Of a stretch of DNA of 64,000 nucleotides, positions 12,073 through 25,385 are shown one piece after another. How positions within the stretch are numbered: the first letter of the stretch is position 1; each line of letters starts with the position of its first letter. The position numbers and the translations under genes were made by a program. The notes below the pieces were generated by a model, which was given only the letters and a program-made list of their open reading frames with translations, was not told the DNA's origin and made no database searches. The DNA is from Solen grandis (lineage: Eukaryota > Mollusca > Bivalvia > Adapedonta > Solenidae): positions 31,961,709 to 32,025,708 of the forward strand of contig CM037787.1 of the NCBI GenBank assembly GCA_021229015.1, in the 5' to 3' direction.

Positions 12073-13064
12073 ACTACAAATTGTACCTTTCGTGTACTTT
12101 GCGTATATGAACAACCTTTGGGAGATATTTTTATATATATGAAATAAAACCTCACAACTATGCATTACATGCATTCTTTCACTAAATAGGCTTTGTTAAG
12201 TGTTATTAAACATATATCCTTATAGATTCGGTCAAAAATACATGTCATAAAAAATATACATTTTTTCGCTGTCGCCTAAAGGTAAAGCACTGGTTGTTCA
12301 TGAAAAACTGCAACGTTTGGGAGACTGTAGCCGAGAGATTGCAATGCGTGTGTATTTATATATACATGTATTATTATATATAATTACATTTTGCAATGTG
12401 TCAGTAAGACGTATAGTGAAACTGTCCAATTAATATAGGCTTGTTTGTCCTCTACCGATGTTCACACCGAAGGGGACTTTAGGTTTGCCCCCCGTCTGTC
12501 TCGCTGTCTGTCTGTCCGTCCGTCCGTACGTCCGGATGTCCAGAAATCTGGATCCCGCGGTAACTTAAAAACCGTTCAGGATAAAATTATGAAACGTGGT
12601 ATATGATTAAACACGCCTCTGTGTTTTTTTCTCGGACCAAAGTTCTGGTGGCTATGGTAACAGAAAAATGTGCACCTCACCGGTAGGAGACTCGTGTGTT
12701 ACGTGCAACACCAGTTGCTTGTTTAACGGGGTTCGGAATATGGGTTTATGAAGTCGGCATCGGACTAAACTCCATAATTTAATTACCAGGTTTTCAATGA
12801 GAATAATATAACAATACGTTAGGCATGCAGAATTCAAAGTTGCATTGTAGTAAAAACTTGGAACAGCCATCATTCATAGTCCGATGTCAAAACCCCGCAC
12901 TTCGAACATCGTTTAACATGTCTATTAGTAACATAGTCGATAGAGCGGTATGGTTGTCTCCTGGGAGACTGAGGCTCGCATCTCGGTCCGAAGAAATGCT
13001 ACTACTAGTAAACCAAGGAAAAACGCACCATTTCACACCTAATTCTAAAGTACAGGTATAGTAG
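12073..13064. other. No gene seen; GTCTGTCTGTCCGTCC block
   Basis: Around 12440-12560 lies ACCGAAGGGGACTTTAGG followed by a pyrimidine-rich GTCTGTC/GTCCGTC run, a pattern seen also at 19495-19540 and 22960-23005. The rest is unremarkable. Confidence 0.5.
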
Positions 13065-14420
13065 AAAAAGGTGTAAAATAAAGGAAACTAATGATATTAA
13101 TCACTCCAATAAGAAGTTCATTTTGTGTGTGAGTGTTAATATTCATAATATCATATATATATTAGACAAATCCAACCTTTGGGTTACATCGTTACGACCT
13201 CTAGGCGACACATGTCGCCCAAAGGTTGGATTCGTCTTAGTGTATATGTATTATGAATATTAACAATCACACATATACACATATATGTCTTTCATATTCG
13301 AGTATTTAGGGACGTATTTCACAACAGCAGAGCCATACCTTTGTTATCTTTAAGTCATAATATACCCCAATTTGGTCTACAGGACCACAGTTGTAGACTT
13401 GAGAGTATAAATATTTTGTTGGGGGATGCATATGTGCAATTTGATCAGGTTTACTCCAGTTAATGTTAAAGAGTGTAAAATATAGGAAACTAATGTTAAT
13501 CACTCCAATACGAAGTACGTTTTGTGTATAGGTGAGTGTTAATATCCATAATATCATATATATATTTACCGCCCCCGGTGGTCGAGTGGTTATAGCGTCC
13601 GCCTCGGTCCCCGGCTGCGACATTCCAAAGTTGTAAAAATATGGTACTGTTATAGCTCCCTTGCTTGGCGCTCAGCATATAAGGGTAATTGCAGGACTCG
13701 TTGGTCCGGTGTTAGGATAATGTGACTGGGTGTGGTATCATGCCACATGTCTACGGCAGTGTGGCAGCACTATATCTGTCTCAAGTAGACATTGTCTCCA
13801 AATGACTGAAATATTGTAGGTGGGACGTTAAACCCAACAAACAAACAAACATATATATATTTAGACAAATCCAACCTTTGGGTTACATTTTACGACCTTT
13901 CGGCGACACAAGTCGCTCAAAGGTTGGATTTGTCTAAATGTATATGTATTATGAATATTAACGCTCACACATACACATAAATGTCTTTCATATTGGAGTA
14001 TTTTGTATCAATTCATTTTGATTTTACCCTCTCTTTAAGTTACTTCTTTCTGTTCAAGTTACCCTCTGGTATACCATAGATATTGTCCTTAATCTGAACA
14101 AAATAGGCTAAAAAGGAACATCTAGAACTAGTCAGAGGTATACATGTTAACAATGGATTTTGATTAATATGTATCACTAAAATGCATGTTTACATTTGTT
14201 AAGTTCGTTTCTGTTACAACAGTTGTTTTAAGCTTGAATTAACAAAAAAGGGGGGTATAAATTGAATGTAACAAAGCCATACCTTTGTTATCTTTAATTC
14301 ATAATATACCCCCGTTTGGTCTACAGGACCACAGTTGTTGGACTTGAGAGTATAAATATTTTGTTGGGGATGTATATGTGCAATTTGATCAGGTTTACTA
14401 CAGTTAAAGTTGAAAGTTGA
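13065..14420. repeat. Two-part tandem duplication with a hairpin core
   Basis: Block X (13065-13300, with AGACAAATCCAACCTTTGGG and its inverted copy) is followed by block Y (13325-13470, GGTCTACAGGACCACAGTTG). Both recur as X' (13470-14010, split by a SINE) and Y' (14270-14420). The hairpin also occurs near 43370-43440. Confidence 0.75.
13569..13849 (+). mobile_element. tRNA-derived SINE (family S2), full length with target duplication
   Basis: It starts CCGCCCCCGGTGGTCGAGTGG (A box) and ends GGGACGTTAAACCCAACAAAC with a CAAA-type tail. It is flanked by CATATATATATTTA (13555-13568 and 13850-13863). The B box region is partly deleted. Confidence 0.88.
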
Positions 14421-14499
14421 CACTTAATTGACACAAATTACAATCAAAAGTTTGAACCGAACCGATTAATTTATTTCAATAGAACTACAAAGGTATCTA

Positions 14500-14704
14500 A
14501 AGGTATCATGTGGCATGATATTATACCCAGTCACATTATCCTGACACCGGGCCAATCAAACCTGGAACTACCTTTATATGCTGAGCGCCAAGGAAGGGAG
14601 CTATAACAGTACCATTGTTTACGACTTTGATATGTCGCGGTCGGGGATCGATCCAACGACCTCCTGCAACCGATGCGGGCGCTCTAACCACTCGGCCACT
14701 GGAG
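14500..14704 (-). mobile_element. SINE S2, 3'-incomplete, minus strand
   Basis: On the minus strand the tRNA-like head (GTGGCCGAGTGGTTAGAGCG) is followed by the S2 body as far as the GGCATGATAC stretch; the GACGTTAAAC tail is missing. Confidence 0.75.
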
Positions 14705-17700
14705 AAAGTTTATGACTTATATCTAGAATATACTTAGTCCAAGCTCATGCCTTTTTTTAAATCCAATATGAAATTAAAAACAATATGAACAGTGACAGAT
14801 AAACATATATATATTCACATTTTTACAATGACATTGAAACATGACAGTGCAGCAGTTTGATAATAAAACCCCCATCCAACTGCTATTTTTAATGAAGTAA
14901 CCATTGACCATTTACTGCAAGATGATAATAACAAAATCTTAATGAACGTGTGTTAAGATAGCATTGGTACGGCACCTTGCTTTTTAATATTTTAATTAGT
15001 GGTGGAAATTAGTATTAGTACGAAATGGAAGGTCAAGAGGCTAGGGTCGCATCATAATTTTATAGCTCATTTTATAATATATCAAAAACCCTCATTTCTA
15101 GTCCCCCCCCCCCCCCCCCCCCACTTTTTTGCTTTTACTGGTTCAGTTTTTTAAGGTTTTTTTTCCCAAAGGATTATATATAAGGCAATAAATGACTTGC
15201 ATCACCTTCACCAACAAGTACGAAAACCAATAGGCGCGAACGTCATTTATAGGGACCATCTTAAAATGCAGCTGTGTTAAGACAGATACTTATAAACTTT
15301 CCGAAATAACGCGCTCTAGAGTTAACTAGAGCGCACCCACCCGTCATGAGCTAGGGTACCGGACAAATCGGTGGGGCATGAGGAAATCTTATATGACAAC
15401 AATAACTCTCCCTTATCAAATTATTTTAGCTAACGTGAGTTTAATTGAAGAAAAGAACAGGGCAGATGCATGATTAGGGTAATTCTTTAAATTTAATTAT
15501 ACTTAAGAGAGAGAAAGAGAGTGGGAGCGGGATGGGGCGTGGAAGAAAGAGGTAGATAACTGGTCCGATATGACTAAGTGCGGCATGATAAAACATATGA
15601 TGTGTAATTGTTTATGTCAAAAGCAACAGAACGAATGACTGAGTAAACAAAATAACCATTAACTTTTTACAGTTTTATTTCCCAGAAGTTGTAATTGTAC
15701 CTTATGCTTTCATGGCAATATATCCAAACTGCAAAGTTGACTTATACAACCAGTGGAACTATTTTCAACGCGAAAGTATGGATAAAAGGCGGTAATGTGA
15801 TTGTAAGTAGAAATTATAGTGTCTGACTTTTGACTTTAGAGGCTTTCCCTTCTCAAAAAGAAAAAAAAACATACACCTAGCTCAGGTTACTTAACGCTTT
15901 GCTACTGAACTATTCTTATCAAGGCAATAATTAATGGGAAGATTATAAAATTCAGGGACTTGTACTTTAATCCCACCACTGTTCTTGTTGTTGATTATGA
16001 TGATGATGTTGATGTTTGTTTTGAAATTAACATTAACACAGCTAACTGTCTGGAAATTCCATGCATCTTGCAGACCCTAACAATTAACTCTTCTAATAAT
16101 TAAAAAAAAAGGAATTGCCTGTTCTGAAAAATGTCCCCTTATTGATCTATGTATTAGTTGTTTACATGGACTTTTTAGAACACGCTTTAGATATCTCTGA
16201 ACCAAACGGTCTACAGCTGAGGTTATTTAGCAATGCATAGAGGAAATATTTAGACCAACTGTTTGCAAATTATGTATGCATATTCTGGAATGGCTTTGCT
16301 TTATTTAAGTCGTGTTTCAAAAACATGCAAGGCGGCGATGATGCTTTACGTCAAAATTAGTCCTGTAGTCTCTGGTTAAGGGAAAAAGCAAGTACCACAT
16401 AGCAGCGATCATATCATTTCCCGAAATGACAGAGAATCACGCCAACAATAGTCCTTCGGTCCGATTCTTTGACGCTTGCGTCAAAAGATTCTTGTATTGT
16501 GTTTGTAATTTGCTGCTGAAAAAGTACAGGATCTAAACTAATAGATACGCTACTCAGCGAAATTTTGTATATTCTCGGCGTGAATTCTCGGAGTTGCGCC
16601 AGAACGAGAGTTTATAGTAACTTTAAGTGATAGCAAAATAACGAACGGTAGAACGATTCAATTATTTTGTATTATTTATCATAGTAATTCTTTAATTTAT
16701 TTGATGTTGTCCGATACCTGATTGTTTGTGATTGAACATACAGGTAGGTGAAATGCAAAAAAGAAATCTTTATCAGATCTCATACACACACACATTGATT
16801 ACTCCAGGGTCTCATTATACAGAGACCCTGATTACTCAAAATATTCACTTTGATGTTATGTTATACTAACGGGAACTCAAGACGCCATTCTCGAAGATTG
16901 TGCATTTGTAACTATTTCTCAATCACAAACCATACAACTACTGAATGTTGACTGAATTTCTGTGATACTTTGTATACATAGTTTTGTTTAGTAATGGGCC
17001 ACATCATACACAAAACCAGCCATTATCTTAGTAAGTATATATATATCCAGTAATGTCGTAATTTGATGAGGTGTCGAGAAGAGCAAGTACTTTAGAAAGG
17101 TTGGGTAAAACTGCATTGATCTTTTCTCCAACGCAATGCGATGCAGATATGTCCTTCAATGTTCGAAGGAGTTAGGTCTCCCAACCTCATCATTACTGAT
17201 GTTAAAGCCGGGGTCTACTTTCTATAAGAGTAACCAGACTTCACTCTTTTTTTTTCTATGGAGCTCATAACTTATATGCGAAACGAATGACCATGATTGA
17301 GATAGGACCTTTTCAGTACGGTAGGAAAAGAAGTATGTTACAGAGAACGAATAGCTAGTATGGGATGGTCTCGTCCTTGTTCAATACTGCAATACTGTAG
17401 GATAGTTCAATGTAATACTAACGTGGAAACAGCCATGTATAAAATGTATAACTTCACGAGACTTCACTTCAGAATGTTGGAAAAAAATACATCTGCAGCT
17501 GCCCTGCGTTCAGTTACCGTGAACATTGGCTAACGTGAGCGATTACATCCCTGTTACCATAGCATATAGGAAACAAGGAACAAACTTGCAACCGTTTGAT
17601 TATCGGTTGCGCATCGCTACGTGACTGAGAAACTGATCCAATGACTAATTGTACATATCATGGGGATTGACTGCTGCGGAGAGTTTGCTATTTGCTGACG

Positions 17701-17865
17701 TGAGCTACTGTAATTTAAGCGATTACGATTATAACTCTGACTCTCATTTCAAGCGGGACATTCATTAATGCGAAACACGTTCATGGCTTAATAACAGATT
17801 CTGTCCATTATTAGTCTCTTCTTATTTTGAGTCCTGAAGACTACACTTGGGCTAATCATGCCAAG
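14705..17865. other. No gene seen
   Basis: Stop-dense in all frames, with a 20-base C run and short AT microsatellites. Nothing resembles a known domain. Confidence 0.6.
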
Positions 17866-18830
17866 AAAAAAATCATTATCTCGTTCTTACAACATATTAT
17901 CTTGAAATAATGAGATACATATCTTTTAATAACGAGATATTGACACATAAAAATGAGTCAAATATCTTGAATGAATAATTCACGAGATACTTATATTATA
18001 ATTACAAAATAATATGACCATATTTCAATTGCTATCTACATAAAAAAATAGCAATCATTTCAATCATGTATTTAAGCTTGATTTCGAAACATGTTTTTAT
18101 AGCTGATAGTATCCTTCTCGGTGGTTTCTGGGTTGGATCAGTACTTTGCGCCTGGGATAATCATGAAAACATTCACAATCAGGTACGTTATCAACAGAAC
18201 ACATGACCTCCTTATTAGCACAATAAATGTTTAATTCTTGAAGTTATCTGATACAATACATGCATAACACCGTAAACAGGCCCCTTTAGTTAACAACAAA
18301 ATAAAAGTTTTGTGATTCATCATTGGGACCTTTGTACTTGTATTCACGTTAAAATGAAGCGCCCGTTGTAATGGTCCTGCACTATATTGGACTATGGTTG
18401 CATTGGTGTCACATTAAGATGGAGGGCATTATTGGAATGGATCTGTCTGCATTGTGTATGTATACCATTCTGTTGCAACAGTTTTTTGGTTTTTTTTGTT
18501 TGTTTTTTTGCTGATTTAGCCAACATTTGAATATTTAAGTCTATCAAATTACTCAGATATGAATTAATATATTCTATCAATATGAACAATTCAAAGATTT
18601 GAATTATTTTTTATATTCTGTTTTTTATTAATTATTTCCTTTTAAGTTTGTGACTATTTTAACTTTTTTTTAATATAATTTATTGATGTACATACATGTA
18701 TATCAGATACGTAAGTATAATTAGTATCTCGAGATCTTTTCTCGTTGTAATCAGATACTATCTCGTAATAATGACACATGATCTGGTTATAAGGAGATAA
18801 ATCGTTATGATTATCATTTAACTTACTCCT
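17866..18830. mobile_element. Possible MITE with TATCTCG-type ends
   Basis: Motifs such as TTATCTCG, TAACGAGATA and CTCGTAATAATGA cluster at 17870-17995 and, inverted, at 18720-18815. Exact ends and target duplication were not resolved. Confidence 0.35.
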
Positions 18831-19130
18831 GATTGGCACTAGGCGGCTTTCATATGAATCTGAATTCTCAATTATGTAAAATGTCCATTCATTATTCTCG
18901 CAGATGAAGATGGTACTTAATTACGATTTTCATACTTTTACTCAAACTATGCGCGTTTGTTTCCATGGGGATTTGAATATAATACTCAAATATTAGCCTG
19001 AGATCATACTTAAGTAAATTCGAGAACACAGGGCCCACATTTTGTGAAAAGTTGTAAATATCAGTTTTCAATGTAACTATTAATGACGACTTTATCGTTA
19101 TAGGTGAAAAACTATTCAATAACTTTGTGT

Positions 19131-19430
19131 GTTTGTTTGATGGGTTTAACGTCCCAACAAAATTAATTCAGTCATTTTGAAAATATGTCTACTTGATACA
19201 AATATATATCTACCACACTGCAGTATCACACCTTAGACATGTGGCATGATACCATACCCAGTCACATTAGCCTGACACCGGACCAACCAGTCATGCAATT
19301 ACCCTTATATAGCGTCAAGCAAGGGACATATACCAATACCATTCTTTGCGATTTGGTATGACGCGAACGGGGATCGAACACACGACCGCCCGCTCCAGAG
19401 GCGGACGCTTTAACCACTCGAACGCGGGTA
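19131..19430 (-). mobile_element. SINE S2, near full length, minus strand
   Basis: The 3' tail (GTTTAACGTCCC on the plus strand) lies at 19143 and the tRNA-like head ends near 19430 (GCGTTCGAGTGGTTAAAGCG on the minus strand). Confidence 0.8.
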
Positions 19431-20995
19431 CGGCGTTCCTTATTATTGAACGTTTGTTGCTGTAAGCAGAGGTGAAACATAAGTATTACTTTTCCGTTAT
19501 CGGTCTGTCCGTCCGTTCGTCTGTCTGGCCGTCACACTTTTCCCGTCACGCTAAAGAACTCTTGTTTTGAAATGAAATTGCGAAAGACTGAATATTTGTG
19601 CTGTGTAAGATCTAACCACAGTTGCTTTCAAGCGACAAGAGATAAAACCTCTGCGCGCCATATATAAATGTACCCTAAAGGTTGTAATGGTGTTAACCAA
19701 AAGTCGGAATACCGGTATTTTATATATTTAGTAATAATATTAATAAACTGTAAACACAAATATAATTGGCGATTTTATCTGTCTGTCAAGGTTATATTTT
19801 ACATCCAGAGATTAACATTTTACCAAAACCTCTATTCATTTTTGATAAAGTATGATATATTGTTGTCTTGACCTTTGACCTGGTGCACCTAAATAAATAA
19901 ATCAGGAATATAATCTATACACACATTCACATGCATGTACATTATGATAAAAATGATTGTACATAGCAATTCTAATCAAAACTACAGTGGACTTTAATAA
20001 TTCTGTCACAACTGAATAATATCCACATGCATAAACTTATCTAAATAAATGAAAAAAATCTTTCTTGCTATTATTGAAAATAGGACATTTATTAAATACT
20101 CGAAATTTCATATTCTATTTTATGAATTACTACTAAATGCAGTTTTGTATCATAGGAAATTTATATTATTTGCTTCTTTATTTTCGGGAGGGGGGGGGGG
20201 GTAAACTTAAAACCGGTTTCTCCTTCATAAAATAACATACAATCCAGGGGTTGTGAAAAATGTTATCACACTAACAAGAGAGATAGAGAGAGAGAGCACA
20301 TATGAGAAAATTCAGAACACTAGTAAAGGAGACAATTTGTTTGCACACAACGGTTAATTTTGCCGAAATAGCGCTGGACTGTATATTTAAGTTCGATCCT
20401 GAGAAGGAACGTGAGCACTGGCTCAGCTCAGGCAAATTCAGTCGTATAACCGGACATCTGTCGATAATTATCTTTTATTGTATACTTTTCATGTCCCTTT
20501 TGAGAAACTGCTCCAATGAGTATATATCGATGGAATATATTACTAAATTTATCGCTTATTGACGTCACTCTTATTTCTCCTTACTTAATTCTACAGAGTT
20601 CAAGTTTAAATAACTGGATCAAAACTATTTAAGACATATTTTATCGGGAACAGTATTGTTTTTCTTATCATCAATATCACGTTTGCTCCATTGATAGTTT
20701 AGTGGCACGTGGGTCGAAGATTACTGATAATGGTTGTAAAATAAATAAATGAATGAATATGTTTACATTCTCCTACACTGGTCCGGTACAATGTAACCAG
20801 ATATCCATGATACCGTACTGGGAACAGCAGGCAGAAATTTTCTCATTTATCTAGCAAATCAGAAACTCTGAAGGATTAACCACTTTGTCTCGTCTTAGAG
20901 TGTACGTCTGTTAAAACTCGATGAGCCTGATAAGCGACACTATATTCATGTGCTGGTTTTAGTTTAGGTTTTCAAAATTGAATACATATATCTTT

Positions 20996-21037
<42 letters not shown>

Positions 21038-22904
21038 GGAGCATCTAACAGATGCAAAGGATGGGCGATTCCTGTTCTAAATCTTTAAAATATTGACGTT
21101 TTTGTAAAACAATCTAAGTAACCTGTCAATGTTCACTACCAACTGATATACATCACAGCCCTTCTCAAAAATTTATTTGCTTTCCATATTTTTTTCTTTG
21201 CTCTCCATATTTTCTTTCACTACAAAAACATTCATTAATGAAATTCTATTTATTTTTTCTACAAAAGTAACTTCTGATATCTAGTTGTCATTTAAACGGG
21301 GCGACATAATTGAAATAAAAATGGCTTAAGGCACAAAATGCTCAAAATAAAGTTGTAAGTAATAGAAAAAGACGTTTGGTATCATACCAAAATGCAAATA
21401 AAGTATATAAGTAAATAAAGGGCAGCAAATATACATTGTTCTCTTAGACTTTTGGAGAAAACATGAGGTACATGCCTTATTAATGTTTTATAAATGTAAA
21501 TTCATATTTTGAAGAAAAGATACTGTCCAGACTGTAACAGACACCTTGAAAAATATTTTTGCAAGTGAATCCGTAGAGAACAAGTACGACAATATTTTTT
21601 CACTTAATGACATCGTTGAGATTGTTCAGAGTCGTAGTTTTCAATGTTACGACTAACCGCAATACACGACTTAATTATTCAATGTCCACGTTGTTCCCAT
21701 GACAGTGGCAAAACTCGCAAACTCTGTACTGTCGGAAATATTATGTGTCATGTCGATTATTTTACAAAAAGCTTGTGAACAGTATACTCCAGTCATGTGA
21801 TGGAAGTAAAGTCTATAGCTGCGACATTTGTTTGCAGCTGTAAGTTATGAAAAATTGATATAAAAGTAAATTTTGCGTGTGGCACCAATGTTTTCATGGC
21901 ATATTCAAGAATTGAAAAAAGAGGTCTTTCTGTGAAGTATTCTTTTAAAATTTGTTTTAATCTTGGCAGTTAATGTCTGACAAATAAATGGTCAAATTTA
22001 AGGTCTTCCAACCCTAATATCATCAAAGCAATGTACATGTATATAACATATTAATAAGCTTTAAAATGTCAAATAATGGTAATCTTATGGGCAAATTGAC
22101 ATGTTATGACAAGTGTCAGATGTTTATGAATACCTCCCCTTGATATTTTGATGCCATGAGTTATCTCCCCTGAAAACTAAAACGCTCATTTTAACTTCAC
22201 CATTTTCCTATGGTAAAGTTTAGAATTTTTTCACGAAAGGTGATACATAATAATAAAATGCACCTCTCTATCACGAGTTTTTTTCATAAACCAAATTCAG
22301 CTTTTCATATTCACAGTTAATGTATATTTTTCATAGGCTTAAATGTTAGATTATATGCAGATTATCTCCCTCAAATTTGATAAAACTTGAGAAAAAAAAC
22401 CTTCGTATTTTTTTATATTTTTGAATGTCTTCAAAATGACAAAGATTCATAGAAATATTACCATCCAGTGGCAAGATATGGAATATGGCTATTTGGATTT
22501 GAAGACCTTAAGAAAAAAGCATCATTCCAGAAACTAGAAAGCTATTTCTGATAAAATAATGAAAATACTTAAAATTGAGTTTGGCTAATGTTTACTATGA
22601 AATACTTGCACACATTCGACTTCTATTTATACATAATTTCCCCATTTTGATATATAATGGGTACAATGTGTTTGAACATGTACACTAAAAAGGCAATTAA
22701 AAGTCCAATTCATCTATACAGGCGATACATGATGGAAGAAATTTATAAATTAATTAACCATGATTTCAAAAAGTGTGTACATTTTTATAAACATGTAGGT
22801 TTTAAATTTTTGTTCCGGTCTTAACTAAACTGGTTTATATATGATGGATGATATCTTGATATTTTCACTCAAAAGTCTTGGTTTCACTAATGTATAACTT
22901 GTTA
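19431..22904. other. No gene seen
   Basis: AT-rich and stop-dense. An 86-codon frame at 20302-20562 has a hydrophobic stretch but no family resemblance, and lies next to a GA-rich run. The (TG)n run is listed. Confidence 0.55.
20999..21036. repeat. TG microsatellite
   Basis: An uninterrupted (TG)n run of about 38 bp. Other homopolymer runs nearby: C at 15103-15122 and G at 20190-20200. Confidence 0.95.
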
Positions 22905-23690
22905 TGCACCGCCAACTCCGTTGTGAAGCATTAAAACGTTCGACTGTGCTCTCGTTCGTGTGTGCGTGCGTACGTCCGTGTCTCCGTTCATGTGTTCGTC
23001 CGTCAAACCTGAGGTTTGCCTTTGCGTTTAAACTTTTTTTAAATCTTTATGAAACTAGGTACTCATGTATGTCATGATATGACCTATCTAATATCTATGC
23101 AAATTTATGGCTGTGACCTATATTTCACTGTTGGATGAACGAGGTAAAATTGATTGTTCTGCCTCAGGTTTACCTTTGCGATTAAGCTGTTTTTCTATGT
23201 AGATGGATTCACATCTTTATGAAACTAGTTACACATGTACATTATGATATTAACGTTTAAAATTTATGCAAATTTATGGGCGTGACCATTTTTACACTGT
23301 GGGGAGAACATTGTTAAATTGTTTTTTTCTGCCTAAGCTTTACCTCAGGTTTACCTTTGTGTTTAAGCTTTTTTTCCATGAAGATGACTTCACATCTTCA
23401 TGAAACTAGGTACACATGTACGGCGTAATATGGTATATTTTATATGTATGCAAATTTAAAGCTGTGACCTACAATTCATGGTTGGATGAACATGGATAAA
23501 TTGATTATTCTGCCAAAGGTTTACCTTTGTGTGTTAGCTTTTTTTCTGAAGATAAGTTTTCATTTTTATAAAACTAGGAACACATGTACATCATGCTATA
23601 ACCTATCTGATATTTATGCATGACTATGGCTTTAACATATTTTTACTGTTTGTGGTTGTCACTAACACTTCATTGGTGGCAACTCTGCTT
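22905..23690. repeat. Four-unit tandem repeat (about 155-180 bp)
   Basis: Units start near 23012, 23166, 23347 and 23518, each with AGGTTTACCTTTG...AAACTAGGTACACATGTAC...GCAAATTTATGGCTGTGAC. The structure resembles dispersed molluscan repeats; the interruptions exclude coding use. Confidence 0.7.
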
Positions 23691-24819
23691 CAGGTTCTTC
23701 TTACGCCAACTAATAATGCTTGGGTCTGATAAATTATCACAGAGCTATGGTCCTTTGTAATTTTGGTCAATCTTATTTGCATTTTATCTCCAAAACCTCT
23801 GGTTTAACTTGGGTGAAACTACATGAGATTAATAGTGCATGCAAGTGTTTTTTGCATGTATATTATTATCAAAAGTATTGAGTTCTTATGGTCGCTGGGT
23901 CGTGGTTGTTGTCCTCGAAAATAGAGTCGCAGAGATACACTCCCTTGTTTTTGTTAATACATTCAAGACGTTTATAAGCATAGTTTTCAAAAGAAAAATC
24001 CAGAAATTCTTCATGTATTTTTAATTATGATCACTGTTAATTGCCTGATCTTTGTATCAACACACACTTTTCTGAAGTACAAACATTCAATTCATTAGTT
24101 TGAACTATCAATTATCTCCGGAGTAATAAATGACCAGTTACCTGCTGATACTCCCTGCGGTTAGAACTGGGTATTTGAAGCAAGGTTATGATAAATACAA
24201 GAACTTACGAATCGAACAACAACGCTTAAATTACTGCTATACATGCATTCCATTTAAAAACAAGAGGTTCCATTTTCACCTCTTCTTATGTAATTCGTTA
24301 AGGATATCATTAATGACATTGATACCGATCTAATTGATTGCTTTCAAGCTGAACAAAATGGAGATCTTTAAAATGTATTTGAAACTCTAATTTCACAATG
24401 ACAGCGTTTGCCATTAAAGGTTTAGAATATGAAGTTGCCCAAATAACGACAACCTTTACAATACCATTGAACAACTATAGAGATGAAAAGGAAACGGTGG
24501 ACAAGGATGAATCAAACTGACCAATCAAACCTAATTATATACATATGCCTAGTTTTGAAGTGAACCAAAATGGTTGAAAATCACAAACATGCAAATTTCC
24601 TGTTCCAGTTGTTCTTAATCATTTCAATCTTGCATAATGCCTCGATCACGGAACATTCTCTCTGTCAACTTTGTTATAGCGTGTGCAAGGTCAACACTGA
24701 GTACAATTTGACTATACAAGCTTTCTTTTTTTTCTTTTTCTGAGTTTTTCTTATAATGACTTTGTCACTTTGAAAGATGAATTGTGTGCTAGAAGTTGGA
24801 AAAAACATCTGACATCATC

Positions 24820-25385
24820 ATTCGATATTCAATATCGAGCTACAGGCGAACTTCTAATCACATATAAGATCCAAATTCGGCAAAAAAATCAACCAAGCTT
24901 CGAATATCGAGCCACATATGACATCATTACTCGATATTTGATATCAATACACGGTAAAATTTGGCCAATACTGATCAAGATTTCAATATCAAACGATGTT
25001 TAGCATTATAAAACTGGTGGTCAATTTCACGTCAGCTTTGAGATCGATTTTCATAACTTGGTATTGACGAATATCGGACTTTGTTTCAATACTGAGCGTA
25101 CCCGGACATAATCGACTATATAGGACATGCAAATATCGAGCTATTGGCGAATTTCGAGCTACGTCTGAGTTCGAGATTCAAAAACAATAATTCAGTTAAT
25201 ATCGAGCTAGATTCCAATACCGAGTCAAGTTGGACATCGTTACTGTCCATATAGAACATACTTATATCGAGCTAGTTGCGAATTTTTAGCCAGGTCTGAG
25301 ATCAAAATTCAAATTTTTACTACAGCCGAATATCTAGCTAGATTCCAATACCGAACCAAGTTGAACATATTAGACCCTTCTTGAT
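24820..25385. repeat. Degenerate tandem repeat with AATATCGAGCTA motif
   Basis: AATATCGAGCTA-like strings recur at irregular 50-120 bp spacing, alternating with GATTCCAATACCGA. No coding potential is seen. Confidence 0.55.

Noticed and set aside
5740..14704. tRNA genes
   Set aside because: Several good B boxes (GGTTCGAACCCC, GGGTTCGATCCC) occur, but each belongs to a SINE body and no cloverleaf with an acceptor stem can be drawn.
20302..20562. 86-codon frame with a hydrophobic segment
   Set aside because: It has no splice sites, neighbours or recognisable family, and its length is within chance for this size of window.
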